Of a stretch of 64,000 nt of DNA, positions 35,252 to 44,048 are shown in pieces (positions within the stretch are counted from its first letter, which is position 1; every line of letters starts with the position of its first letter). The position numbers and the translations under genes are program-made. This DNA comes from Arcobacter iocasae. GTDB taxonomy: Bacteria > Campylobacterota > Campylobacteria > Campylobacterales > Arcobacteraceae. Where the stretch lies: the NCBI RefSeq assembly GCF_042214795.1, contig NZ_CP090177.1, forward strand, positions 2,480,001 through 2,544,000. The letters are read 5' to 3'. The notes below the pieces were generated by a model. The model was not told the DNA's origin. It saw only the letters and a list, made by a program, of their open reading frames with translations, and made no database searches.

Positions 35252-36679
35252 ATGAAAAAAATTATGACTACAACGGCTGGAAATCCAATTTCGGACAATC
35301 AAAACTCAATGACAGCAGGTGAGAGAGGTCCTGTACTTATACAAGATTATCAATTAATAGAAAAACTTGCCCACCAAAATAGAGAAAGAATTCCAGAGAG
35401 GGTTGTTCATGCAAAAGGAAGCGGTGCTTTTGGTGAACTAGTTATTACAGAAGATATCTCAAAATATACAAAAGCAAAAGTTTTACAAAAGGGTGAAAAA
35501 ACTAGATTATTACTTAGATTCTCAACAGTTGCTGGAGAAAAAGGTGCAGCAGATGCTGAAAGAGATGTAAGAGGTTTTGCTTTAAAGTTTTATACAAAAG
35601 AGGGGAATTGGGATTTAGTAGGAAATAATACTCCTGTATTTTTTATCCGTGATGCTTATAAATTCCCTGATTTTATTCACACTCAAAAAAGACATCCACA
35701 ATCAAACTTGAGAAGTAACACAGCAGCTTGGGATTTTTGGTCACTTAGCCCTGAGAGCTTACACCAAGTTACAATTTTGATGTCAGATAGGGGATTGCCA
35801 AAATCATATAGACATGTAAATGGATATGGTTCTCATACTTATAGCTTAATCAATGCACAAGGTGAAAGATTTTGGGTGAAATTTCACTTTAAAACTAAAC
35901 AAGGTATTGAAACAATTACAAACAGAGAAGCAGAAGCAATAGTAGCAAAAGATAGAGAATCAAATCAAAGAGATTTATTTGAAAATATAGAAAAAGAAAA
36001 CTTCCCAAAATGGAGTTTTGAAATTCAAATTATGACAGATGAAGATGCAAAATATTGTTCATTTAATCCATTTGATTTAACTAAAGTTTGGCCACATAGT
36101 GATTATCCTATGATAAAAGTAGGAGAAATGACATTAAATGAAAATCCTAAAAACTATTTTAATGAGATAGAACAAGCATCATTTTCACCATCAAATATTG
36201 TTCCAGGTATTAGTTTTTCACCTGATAAGATGTTACAAGCTAGAATCTTCTCTTATCCAGATGCACATAGATACAGAGTAGGAACACATTATGAAATGTT
36301 GCCAGTAAACAGACCAATAGTGGATGTAAATACTTACCATGCAGATGGAAGTATGAATTATGAAGTAAAAGAAGCAACAGATGCATATTATGAACCAAAT
36401 AGTTTTAATGGACCAGTTGAAGATAAATCATTTGCAGAACCAGCATTTAATGTAGGTGATAGTGCTGATAGATATGACCATAGAGTAGGAAATGATGACT
36501 TTACACAAGTAACGGCACTGTTTAATTTGATGAGTGATAATCAAAAAGAGCAATTATTTAGTAATATTGCAGAAGCTATGGATGGGGTTCCAAGTGAGAT
36601 TATAAATAGACAACTTGCACTTTTTGAAAAAGTACATTCTGAGTATAGTGCAGGGGTTAAAAAAGCATTAGGAATCTAA
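35252..36679 (+). CDS. katA: Monofunctional haem catalase
   Basis: A 475-residue small-subunit catalase. The distal histidine is in RVVHAKGSGAFGEL (about residues 49-62). The distal asparagine region is FFIRDAYKFPDFIH and the proximal haem-ligand tyrosine is in RIFSYPDAHRYRVG. Length is typical for the cytoplasmic clade 3 enzymes (about 480). It dismutates hydrogen peroxide. The ankyrin gene starts 1 bp after its stop, as in katA-ankB pairs elsewhere. PerR control is likely by analogy with Campylobacter, but I could not identify a definite site. Confidence 0.95.
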   Translation: MKKIMTTTAGNPISDNQNSMTAGERGPVLIQDYQLIEKLAHQNRERIPERVVHAKGSGAFGELVITEDISKYTKAKVLQKGEKTRLLLRFSTVAGEKGAADAERDVRGFALKFYTKEGNWDLVGNNTPVFFIRDAYKFPDFIHTQKRHPQSNLRSNTAAWDFWSLSPESLHQVTILMSDRGLPKSYRHVNGYGSHTYSLINAQGERFWVKFHFKTKQGIETITNREAEAIVAKDRESNQRDLFENIEKENFPKWSFEIQIMTDEDAKYCSFNPFDLTKVWPHSDYPMIKVGEMTLNENPKNYFNEIEQASFSPSNIVPGISFSPDKMLQARIFSYPDAHRYRVGTHYEMLPVNRPIVDVNTYHADGSMNYEVKEATDAYYEPNSFNGPVEDKSFAEPAFNVGDSADRYDHRVGNDDFTQVTALFNLMSDNQKEQLFSNIAEAMDGVPSEIINRQLALFEKVHSEYSAGVKKALGI

Positions 36680-36680
36680 T

Positions 36681-37163
36681 ATGGAAGTTTCTAGTGAAGA
36701 ACAAAAAAGGTATGAAGAACTTCAAATTATGGCTTTAGAGTTTGCTAGACGCGGGCAAACTGAAGATTTAAAAGCTATGATTGATGTTGGCATGCCTGTA
36801 AATTTATGTGATCATAAAGGCAATAGTTTGATTATGTTAGCTTCATATAATGGAAATCTTGAAACAACTAGGATGTTAATTGATGTTGGTGCTAAAGTTG
36901 ATAAAAAAAATGATAGAGGACAAACACCACTTGCAGGTGTTTGTTTTAAAGGGTACTTAAAAATTGCAAAAGAGTTAGTAAGTGCAGGTGCAAATATTTA
37001 TGAAAATAATGGAATGGGGACAACACCTATTATGTTTGCTTCTATGTTTGGGAACTATGAGATTGTTAAGTATTTAAACTCTCAAAATAGTAGTTTCAAA
37101 TCAAAAATTTACCTTACTATTTCAAAACTATTTTCTTTAGTAAAAGGGTTATTTAAAAAATAA
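36681..37163 (+). CDS. Ankyrin-repeat protein paired with catalase
   Basis: A 160-residue protein with three to four ankyrin repeats (about 18-135; units such as GNSLIMLASYNGNLETTRMLI and GQTPLAGVCFKGYLKIAKELV) and a basic C-terminal tail with a hydrophobic patch. No signal peptide is present. In Pseudomonas, AnkB next to katB supports catalase activity and is thought to act as a scaffold; adjacent position (1-bp gap) suggests a similar role here. Confidence 0.88.
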   Translation: MEVSSEEQKRYEELQIMALEFARRGQTEDLKAMIDVGMPVNLCDHKGNSLIMLASYNGNLETTRMLIDVGAKVDKKNDRGQTPLAGVCFKGYLKIAKELVSAGANIYENNGMGTTPIMFASMFGNYEIVKYLNSQNSSFKSKIYLTISKLFSLVKGLFKK

Positions 37164-37181
37164 GAGGATTTGACCTCTTAT
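37160..37181. terminator. Bidirectional terminator between ankyrin gene and ciaB
   Basis: ATAAGAGG (37160-37167) pairs with CCTCTTAT (37174-37181), flanked by A- and T-runs on the two sides. The stem contains the stop codons of both convergent genes. Confidence 0.75.
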
Positions 37182-39055
37182 TTTATATAGTTGCTTTTTT
37201 TATCACTTGTATCTAACTCTTGTCCAATATCTTTATATCTTGCAAAATAGTATTTTACAAAGTCATTTATATTTTCATCTATTGGCATAAAGTATTTTCC
37301 ATCTTTTTTAGCAAAGTTATTCAAAAATTGTGTTGCATCTTTTTTATCTAAATAGTGTTTTGCTAAGTCTGTATAAGTCTTGATATACCAAGTTTTTAAT
37401 CTATCAAATTTTTCATCACTTAAATCAATACTTAGTTTTTCATTTTCCCAAGATAGAACTTGTGAATCAAACAGACCATTTAAGTGAATCAATCCTTCAC
37501 AATAATATGGCTGTACTTCATCAACTTCCATCCATCCCATAAGCCCAACTGCTCTTTTAACACTATCAATTAAGACTTGTCTTTGAAGATGTTTCTCATC
37601 GCTATCAAGGTCAAGGAAAAATGAGATAAGTCCACCAGTTGTAGCTTTGAACTCTTCTATATTTTTAAAATTACCAGTTTTATTCATCACTGATTCTGTT
37701 TCATCATCGCACCATAAAATATGTCCATATTCATGTCCAATGGTTGTGATATCATAAACTTGATGCCAAGACGCTGTTTCATTAAATAAGAATTTTCTAT
37801 CTTCATTTAAAAACTCATTTCCAAATATTTCAGCACTAAGTCTTAAAAATGGTTTTGCACGGCTTGTTTGTAAAATCTCATCTGCAAAGGCGAATATCTT
37901 TTTACCTTCTTCCCTTGATACGATTTCATCATTTGGTACAACTTGAGCTGAAAATAGTCCATTTAATTCTGCTCCAAAGAATATTGCTGGTCGACCAATA
38001 TATAGTTGAACTTTATCAAGTGATTTTAGTGAGAAATCATAAGTTTTTTTATAAGCAGAGTTTTCTTCAAAGCTTGAAAAAATATTTGCAAAAGCTGATT
38101 TGATTTTATTTACTCTGTGGTCATTTTGTGCAAACTCTGGATTTGTAAATCTTATATCCCACTCTAAGGCAACTGCTTTTCTAAAGTGGTCTTCATAGTA
38201 TTCAAGTGGATGTCCTATTTGAATAGGTGATTTTATTTTCATCCAAGCTCTATCTACATTTGCCCATTTTTCTACTAATGAGTTTTCTTTATCTTCTGAA
38301 AAGGCTAATATAAGTGATTGGATATATAAGATATAATCCCATTTGTGACCAAAAATATCATCTTCATGCTCTAGTAGATTTTCTTCAAAGTGTTCAAGGG
38401 CATTTATCACTTCTGTTGTTTGTTTTTTAAAAGCTTTAATATAAGCCTTATTCTCATATCCATCACCTTTTTTTACTAGTGCAGAATATGATCTATCAGC
38501 TGTTATTGAGTTATGTCCCAAATCAAATAATGAGTTACTTTCTAGATAATCAAAAACTTTTTCTTCGTTTCCATCAAATTTTGCTAATAACTCTTTATTT
38601 ATACCATTGATAATATGTGCTGTCCAAGAACTTTGCCATGATGACATTTTGATTCCTACATCATATACACCTTGAAATATAGCTTGATAAAAAGGGGTTA
38701 AAAGATTGTTATCTTTTATAAAATCAATAGTTTTTTTATGTTTATTATGCCAAAACTCTTTTACAAAAAGGTATGCTTTTTCTTGCAACTCTATTACTTC
38801 TTTTTCATCAAGACCTAATTTTTTCAATACTTGTACAAGTGAGTCATCTCTTAGATTTACGAGTCTAGTCACAAGTGCATATCTTAGGTCATCACTCATT
38901 TTTAGATTTAAACTTTTTGCAAAATCATTTATAAGATTTAATTTATCATATTGTTTATCTTCTAAGGCTGATACTAATTTGTTTACTTCATTTTTTTGAG
39001 CATTTAAATATTCATAGATTTTTTTTGAATCTTTTAAAAATTGTTCTTTATTCAT
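37178..39055 (-). CDS. ciaB: CiaB-family protein with metallopeptidase-like HEYGH motif
   Basis: A 625-residue cytoplasmic-looking protein. The segments KWANVDRAWMKI and LYIGRPAIFFG match the conserved regions used to detect ciaB in Arcobacter, and the length fits CiaB (about 610-630). CiaB is named for its role in Campylobacter host-cell invasion. The sequence also has GHEYGHILW (HEYGH near residues 441-445) followed about 25 residues later by EEFKATTGG, an arrangement like the HExxH plus Glu zinc site of gluzincin metallopeptidases. That suggests enzymatic activity, with the invasion name being historical. No signal peptide is seen. Other targets of such a fold include dipeptides. Confidence 0.88.
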   Translation of the reverse strand: MNKEQFLKDSKKIYEYLNAQKNEVNKLVSALEDKQYDKLNLINDFAKSLNLKMSDDLRYALVTRLVNLRDDSLVQVLKKLGLDEKEVIELQEKAYLFVKEFWHNKHKKTIDFIKDNNLLTPFYQAIFQGVYDVGIKMSSWQSSWTAHIINGINKELLAKFDGNEEKVFDYLESNSLFDLGHNSITADRSYSALVKKGDGYENKAYIKAFKKQTTEVINALEHFEENLLEHEDDIFGHKWDYILYIQSLILAFSEDKENSLVEKWANVDRAWMKIKSPIQIGHPLEYYEDHFRKAVALEWDIRFTNPEFAQNDHRVNKIKSAFANIFSSFEENSAYKKTYDFSLKSLDKVQLYIGRPAIFFGAELNGLFSAQVVPNDEIVSREEGKKIFAFADEILQTSRAKPFLRLSAEIFGNEFLNEDRKFLFNETASWHQVYDITTIGHEYGHILWCDDETESVMNKTGNFKNIEEFKATTGGLISFFLDLDSDEKHLQRQVLIDSVKRAVGLMGWMEVDEVQPYYCEGLIHLNGLFDSQVLSWENEKLSIDLSDEKFDRLKTWYIKTYTDLAKHYLDKKDATQFLNNFAKKDGKYFMPIDENINDFVKYYFARYKDIGQELDTSDKKSNYIK

Positions 39056-39124
39056 TATATATCCTTTTAAAAATAGAAGTTTATCATTTTATTGCTATTA
39101 TTTTTATATACAATAAAAAGCTGT

Positions 39125-39130
39125 TATAAT
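39125..39130 (+). promoter_or_regulatory. Extended -10 element of the diguanylate cyclase gene
   Basis: TGTTATAAT with TATAAT at 39125-39130, 38 bp before the ATG; the region upstream is T-rich. Confidence 0.5.
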
Positions 39131-39168
39131 ATAAAGTTAAAATTAATTATTTACATTTAGGATTTAAT

Positions 39169-40665
39169 ATGCAAAGGCACATTATATTAAGCTTTTCTAT
39201 TACAATTATATTATTGATTCTTTTAGCTTATATATCAATTTATAAGATGCTAGAACTTTCAAATTTGTCTCAAAAACTTTATGAGCATCCTTTTGTTGTA
39301 ACTAATGCAACCAAAGAAATCCAGTCAAATATTATATCAATACAAAAAGATATGCAAGATATACTTACCTCAAATTCAAATGATGAATTAAAAAATTCAA
39401 TAGAAAATATAAAAGCAAAAGTAATAATAGTAAATAATCAGTTTGAAAAGATTTTTAAAAAGTATTTAGGAAATAAAAGTGATATTGAAAATAGTTTTCA
39501 AGCTTTTAAAAAATGGGAACCAATAAGAGATGAAATAATTTCATTAATAAAAAAGAAAAATTATGAAAGTGCTATAAATATAAATAAAACACTAGCTAAA
39601 GAACATATTAAAAACTTAAATACTCAAGTAAATATTTTAATTGAATTTGCACACAATAAGGCAGTACTTTTTTTTAATGACATACAAAAAAGCAAAAGTG
39701 AGGCTATCTTTTTTATTATTTCAACTGTTCTCTTAATCTTATTAATAATAGTTTCAATGTTTTGGTTTTTGATAGTTAATCTTAATGAAAAAGATAAAGA
39801 GAGAAAAAAATATTTACAAATGATTGACCAAAATATTTTTAGTGGAAAGTTAGATGAAAACTTAGACTTTATAAAAATAAGTGATGCACTTCTTCAGATA
39901 TTAGGTTATTCAAGTAAAGATTTCACTTCCATTTCAAATAGAATATATGCTGATAATAAATCATTTGATAAAGAAAAAGTTTTGAATATATTAAATAGTG
40001 GTAATACTTGGGAAGGTGAAATAAAAGTTCAAATAAGTCATAAAAAAACAAAATGCTTTATTTCTAAAATAGTACCAATCTTTGATAATAATTATAATAT
40101 TACTGGATATAACAATATTTTTAAAGATATCACTAGTGAAAAAAGAATTGAAGAGATTTCTAGACATGATTCTATGACTAATATTTATAATAGAAGATAC
40201 TTTGATGAGATGTTTCCAAAACAAATAAATATCTCAAGTAGAAATAATCTATTATTGGTCTTTGCTATGATAGATATTGATAAGTTTAAAGACTATAATG
40301 ATACATACGGACATCAAGAAGGCGATAATACTTTAATAAAAGTTGCAAAAGTTTTATCTCAAACTATGAAAAGATCTTCTGATTATGCCTTTCGTATTGG
40401 TGGTGAGGAGTTTGGATTATTGTTTAATACTAAAGATGAAAAAGATGCTTTAAAAATAGTTGAAAATATAAAGCAGAAAGTGGAAAATTTAAAAATAGAG
40501 CATAGTAAAAACAAAGCTTCAAAGTATGTAACTATTTCTATAGGTGTTAAAATTATAAATCCTGATTGTAAAGCAACAGTTGAAGAATTGTATGCATCTG
40601 CTGATAAAGCTCTTTATGAAGCAAAAGAAACTGGTAGAAATAATATAGTTTTCTTAGATAAATAA
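39169..40665 (+). CDS. Membrane-bound diguanylate cyclase with PAS-like domain
   Basis: A 498-residue protein. Two membrane segments (about 7-24 and 178-202) enclose a helical periplasmic sensor domain of about 150 residues. A PAS-like domain (about 215-325) follows, then a GGDEF domain with MIDIDKFKDYNDTYGHQEGD and the active-site RIGGEEFGLLF. The intact GGEEF predicts synthesis of cyclic di-GMP. An RxxD inhibitory site is not obvious. It is monocistronic, lying between ciaB (divergent) and htpG. Confidence 0.9.
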   Translation: MQRHIILSFSITIILLILLAYISIYKMLELSNLSQKLYEHPFVVTNATKEIQSNIISIQKDMQDILTSNSNDELKNSIENIKAKVIIVNNQFEKIFKKYLGNKSDIENSFQAFKKWEPIRDEIISLIKKKNYESAININKTLAKEHIKNLNTQVNILIEFAHNKAVLFFNDIQKSKSEAIFFIISTVLLILLIIVSMFWFLIVNLNEKDKERKKYLQMIDQNIFSGKLDENLDFIKISDALLQILGYSSKDFTSISNRIYADNKSFDKEKVLNILNSGNTWEGEIKVQISHKKTKCFISKIVPIFDNNYNITGYNNIFKDITSEKRIEEISRHDSMTNIYNRRYFDEMFPKQINISSRNNLLLVFAMIDIDKFKDYNDTYGHQEGDNTLIKVAKVLSQTMKRSSDYAFRIGGEEFGLLFNTKDEKDALKIVENIKQKVENLKIEHSKNKASKYVTISIGVKIINPDCKATVEELYASADKALYEAKETGRNNIVFLDK

Positions 40666-40673
40666 AACTAATA

Positions 40674-40700
40674 TTAGCACTTATATGCTAAAAGTGCTAA
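40674..40700 (+). promoter_or_regulatory. CIRCE-like element (HrcA operator) upstream of htpG
   Basis: TTAGCACTT (40674-40682), nine bases, AAGTGCTAA (40692-40700). The CIRCE consensus is TTAGCACTC-N9-GAGTGCTAA, so 16 of 18 arm bases match with exact spacing, and the single change per arm keeps the symmetry. It lies 81 bp before the htpG start. It could also act as a hairpin ending the upstream cyclase transcript. Confidence 0.75.
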
Positions 40701-40737
40701 ATAAATTCAAAACTTTAGCTTCCTTTTATAAAGTTTT

Positions 40738-40745
40738 GATAAAAT
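40738..40745 (+). promoter_or_regulatory. Candidate -10 element of htpG
   Basis: GATAAAAT, 36 bp before the ATG, same octamer as upstream of ppaC. The CIRCE-like palindrome lies about 40 bp further upstream. Confidence 0.4.
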
Positions 40746-40781
40746 TTCTCTTACAAAAACTAAAAATTATAGGAGAAATTC

Positions 40782-42695
40782 ATGGCGAAACATCAATTTC
40801 AAACAGAAGTTGGACAATTATTACATTTAATGACTCACTCTTTATATTCAAACAAAGAGATTTTTATAAGAGAACTAGTATCAAATGCAAGTGATGCAAT
40901 TGATAAGTTAAATTACTTAAAATTAACAGATGATTCAATCAAAGCAGCACTTCCTGAGGATTGGGCTGGTGAGATTAATGTATCTTTTGACGAAGCTGAT
41001 AAATCATTAACAATAGTTGATAATGGTATTGGTATGACTGATGAAGACTTAATCGCTTCTATTGGTACTATTGCAAAATCTGGAACAAAATCATTTATTG
41101 AAGCAATGACTGGTGATGCTAAAAAAGACTCAAACTTAATCGGTCAATTTGGTGTTGGTTTTTATTCTGTATTTATGGTAGCTTCTAAAGTAGATGTTAT
41201 TACAAGAAAAGCAGGAGCCGAGACTGCTTATAAATGGTCAAGTGATGGTACAGGAGAGTTTGATTTAGGTCCTTGTACAAAAGAATCAGTTGGTACTGTT
41301 ATTTATATCAAACTAAAAGATGAAGAAGCAGAAGAGTTTGCTAGCAAACATAGAATCGAGAATATTGTTAAAAAATATTCTGATCATATCGCGTATCCAA
41401 TTTTCTTAAACTACTCAGAAGAAGTAACTGAAGAGTTAAGTGAAGAAGATAAAAAAGCTGGAAAAGAAGCTAAAAAAACTACTGAAAAAAGACATGAAAA
41501 AATAAATGCAGCAACTGCTCTTTGGATGCAACCAAAAGCTAAAATCAAAAAAGATGAGTACAATGATTTTTATAAATCAATTTCTCATGATTCAACAGAT
41601 CCTATGCTTACAATGCACACAAGAGTTGAGGGTGTAAATGAGTATACAACACTATTTTATATCCCTTCAATCGCTCCTATGGATATGTATAGAGCTGATT
41701 ATCAACCAGGTGTTAAACTTTATGTTAAAAGAGTATTTATCACAGATTCTGAGAAAGAATTATTACCAACTTACTTAAGATTTGTAAGAGGTATTATTGA
41801 TAGTGAAGATTTACCATTAAATGTTTCAAGAGAAATCTTACAAGAAAATAGAGTAATGGCAAATATCAAACAAGGTTCAGTTAAAAAAATCTTAAGTGAA
41901 ATCAAAAAATTATCTAAAGATGAAGAAAAATACGCTGAATTTGTAGCTCAATATAATAGAGCTTTAAAAGAGGGTGCTTACCAAGATTATACAAATAAAG
42001 AAGCTTTATTAGAACTACTTAGATACAAATCAACAAAAACTGAAGCTGGTAAAATGACTTCATTAGAAGCATATAAAGATAGATCTGATAGTGAACAAAA
42101 AGCTATTTATTATATTATTGGTGAAAACGAAAATGTTATGAAAAACTCACCATTATTAGAAGCTTATAAGAAAAATGATATTGAAGTTTTAATTTGTGAT
42201 GATAAAGAGATTGATGAGATTATCACTCCTGCATTACAAGCTTATAAAGAGTGGGAATTTAAAGATATCACTTCTTGTGAAGCTCCAAAAGTAGAACAAA
42301 GTGAAGAAGCAAAAAAAGAAGTTGAAGAAAAGTTTGAATCAATCACTAAAAAAATCAAAGATATCTTAGGTGAAGCTGTTAAAGAAGTAAGAGTAACTAA
42401 CAGATTAAGTGAATCACCATCTTGTGTTACAAAAGATGCAGGTGACGCACAAATGGCTCAAATGATGCAAATGATGAGAGCAATGGGACAAGCAATGCCA
42501 GAAGGCGCTCCAATCCTAGAAATCAATCCAGAGCATGACATAGTTAAAAAATTAAACGGTTGTGCTGATGATGCACTTATTGCAGATGTATCATGGGTAC
42601 TATTAGACCAAGCGAAATTATCAGAAGGTATGGAAATTACTGATGCAGTTCAATTCGCACAAAGACTAAATAGAATCACAGCAAAAGCACTTTAA
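40782..42695 (+). CDS. htpG: Hsp90-family chaperone HtpG
   Basis: A 637-residue HtpG of normal length. The N-terminal GHKL ATPase has ELVSNASDAIDKL, DNGIGMT and GQFGVGFYS. The middle domain has the catalytic-loop arginine region LNVSREILQENR, and the C-terminal dimerisation domain ends with AQRLNRITAKAL. It is an ATP-dependent cytoplasmic chaperone for folding under heat and other stress. AGGAG lies 8 bases before the ATG. A CIRCE-like palindrome upstream predicts HrcA control. A strong terminator follows at 42702-42737. Confidence 0.97.
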   Translation: MAKHQFQTEVGQLLHLMTHSLYSNKEIFIRELVSNASDAIDKLNYLKLTDDSIKAALPEDWAGEINVSFDEADKSLTIVDNGIGMTDEDLIASIGTIAKSGTKSFIEAMTGDAKKDSNLIGQFGVGFYSVFMVASKVDVITRKAGAETAYKWSSDGTGEFDLGPCTKESVGTVIYIKLKDEEAEEFASKHRIENIVKKYSDHIAYPIFLNYSEEVTEELSEEDKKAGKEAKKTTEKRHEKINAATALWMQPKAKIKKDEYNDFYKSISHDSTDPMLTMHTRVEGVNEYTTLFYIPSIAPMDMYRADYQPGVKLYVKRVFITDSEKELLPTYLRFVRGIIDSEDLPLNVSREILQENRVMANIKQGSVKKILSEIKKLSKDEEKYAEFVAQYNRALKEGAYQDYTNKEALLELLRYKSTKTEAGKMTSLEAYKDRSDSEQKAIYYIIGENENVMKNSPLLEAYKKNDIEVLICDDKEIDEIITPALQAYKEWEFKDITSCEAPKVEQSEEAKKEVEEKFESITKKIKDILGEAVKEVRVTNRLSESPSCVTKDAGDAQMAQMMQMMRAMGQAMPEGAPILEINPEHDIVKKLNGCADDALIADVSWVLLDQAKLSEGMEITDAVQFAQRLNRITAKAL

Positions 42696-42820
42696 TAAAA
42701 GAACTATTTGCACGCATCTTCTGCGTTGCAAATAGTTTTTCTTTCAATCACCTACTAATTGTAGGCTCAATCAAAAAAAACTATCTGCGCCTTGAATCTA
42801 CATACAACTAGTTCTTTTAT
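42695..42820. repeat. 126-bp palindromic element with 12-bp terminal inverted repeats
   Basis: ATAAAAGAACTA (42695-42706) and TAGTTCTTTTAT (42809-42820) are perfect inverted repeats at the ends. Inside are a long hairpin (42702-42737), a small hairpin CCTAC-TAATT-GTAGG (42751-42765) and a second partial copy of the AAACTATYTGC motif at 42779-42789. The element spans exactly from the htpG stop to the stop of the convergent gene. It looks like a small dispersed repeat serving as terminator; whether it recurs elsewhere cannot be seen here. Confidence 0.5.
42702..42737 (+). terminator. Rho-independent terminator after htpG
   Basis: AACTATTTGCA (42702-42712) pairs with TGCAAATAGTT (42727-42737), extended by an inner CGCA/TGCG pairing, and is followed by TTTCTTTC. 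Confidence 0.8.
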
Positions 42821-43140
42821 ATAAAAAATTCTGTATAATATTTTTGATATAACTCTATTTCTTCAGGGTGACTTGAATTATCTATACTTAATACTTTAAT
42901 TGTTTTCTTGTCTTTTTTTAATACTATATATGTATCTGCTGTTAAATGTTCAACTTCAGTGCATTCATATTCTTCTAAACTATTATTAATTTCATAATCA
43001 TTTGAAACTTCTTTAAGTTTTCCTTTTTGAATAATTAATTTCTTTTTATCTGTAGGAATGTAACCTTTTTTTAATAACTGCTCTTTTTCTATTAATAAGT
43101 TTTGTACTTGATTATTAATCATTGTATAGTATATAAACAT
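42817..43140 (-). CDS. Hypothetical small acidic protein
   Basis: A 107-residue protein I do not recognise. It has no signal or membrane segment. The N-terminal ~25 residues are helical and amphipathic (NNQVQNLLIEKEQLLKKG), and the rest is predicted mixed beta with many Glu and Lys. AAAGG precedes the ATG at 43140; a second ATG lies at 43122. It is convergent with htpG across a palindromic element and upstream of a divergent TSUP gene. Function unknown. Confidence 0.55.
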   Translation of the reverse strand: MFIYYTMINNQVQNLLIEKEQLLKKGYIPTDKKKLIIQKGKLKEVSNDYEINNSLEEYECTEVEHLTADTYIVLKKDKKTIKVLSIDNSSHPEEIELYQKYYTEFFI

Positions 43141-43303
43141 TTAGTACCTTTTTAGTTATATGTTTTTAATAATAAAAAATAACAACAGTGTATAATATAA
43201 ATCATTTATAAATATTAAAACAAAATTTATCTTTTTTAGTTATAATTATTAGTAATGCATTTAGGTATTACTGATAATTATATGTAATATTAAAGGTAGT
43301 CAT

Positions 43304-44047
43304 ATGGACTTTGATTTTATTCTTGCTTTTGCTGTTATTCTTTTGATTTCTTCTGTTGTGCATGGTGGTATTGGTTTTGGCTTTGGGATGATTTGTACTC
43401 CCTTGGTTGCTTTATTTACTGATATTCAAACTACTATTATGTATATGCTTATTCCTACTATGCTTGTAAATATTGTTAGTATTATGAGTGAAGGGAAGTT
43501 TTTTGAGGCTTTGAGGAAGTTTTGGTTTATCATAACTCTTATGGTAATAGGTAGTTGCATTGGTACAGTTTTACTTATATTTGCCAACTCTGAGTATTTT
43601 AAACTTCTTTTGGCTTTGATTATTTTTGTTTATTTATTTCAATCATTGGTAAAAATTGAAGCAACTTTTGTGGCTAAGTATCCTAGGTCTTCAACTTATG
43701 GTTTAGGTATTTTTGGTGGTATTTTATCAGGTCTTACAAACATCGTAGCTCCTTTGATGATAATGTATAGTTTAGAGATGAAATATACAAAAAAAGATAC
43801 TATTCAGTTATCAAATCTATGTTTTCTTTTTACAAAAATAGGGCAAATGGGTGTATTTTTATTTTATGGTGCTTTTACTTTAGAGACTTTTAAAATATCA
43901 ATGTTGAGTTTGATTGTGGTGGCTTTAGGTCTATTTTTTGGTATAAAATTGAAAAAGAGAATCGATGCAAAATTTTATGCAAAGATATTAAAAGTTTTAT
44001 TATTTATTATTGCTGCTATTTTAGTAGTTGAAACGGTTGGTCACTAA
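43304..44047 (+). CDS. TSUP (TauE/SafE family) permease, second copy
   Basis: A 247-residue protein with about eight membrane segments. The N-terminal repeat VHGGIGFGFGMICTPLVALF and the mid-protein GIFGGILSGLTNIVAPLMIMY are family hallmarks. It is only distantly related to the TSUP protein at 17385-18152 and differs in the glycine loop. The LysR regulator gene starts 1 bp after its stop, so the two form an operon and the regulator probably senses the same small anion. Confidence 0.88.
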   Translation: MDFDFILAFAVILLISSVVHGGIGFGFGMICTPLVALFTDIQTTIMYMLIPTMLVNIVSIMSEGKFFEALRKFWFIITLMVIGSCIGTVLLIFANSEYFKLLLALIIFVYLFQSLVKIEATFVAKYPRSSTYGLGIFGGILSGLTNIVAPLMIMYSLEMKYTKKDTIQLSNLCFLFTKIGQMGVFLFYGAFTLETFKISMLSLIVVALGLFFGIKLKKRIDAKFYAKILKVLLFIIAAILVVETVGH

Positions 44048-44048
44048 T

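Noticed and set aside
40685..40894. 69-codon frame overlapping the htpG start
   Set aside because: It runs through the CIRCE-like element and into htpG in another frame and has no ribosome site.
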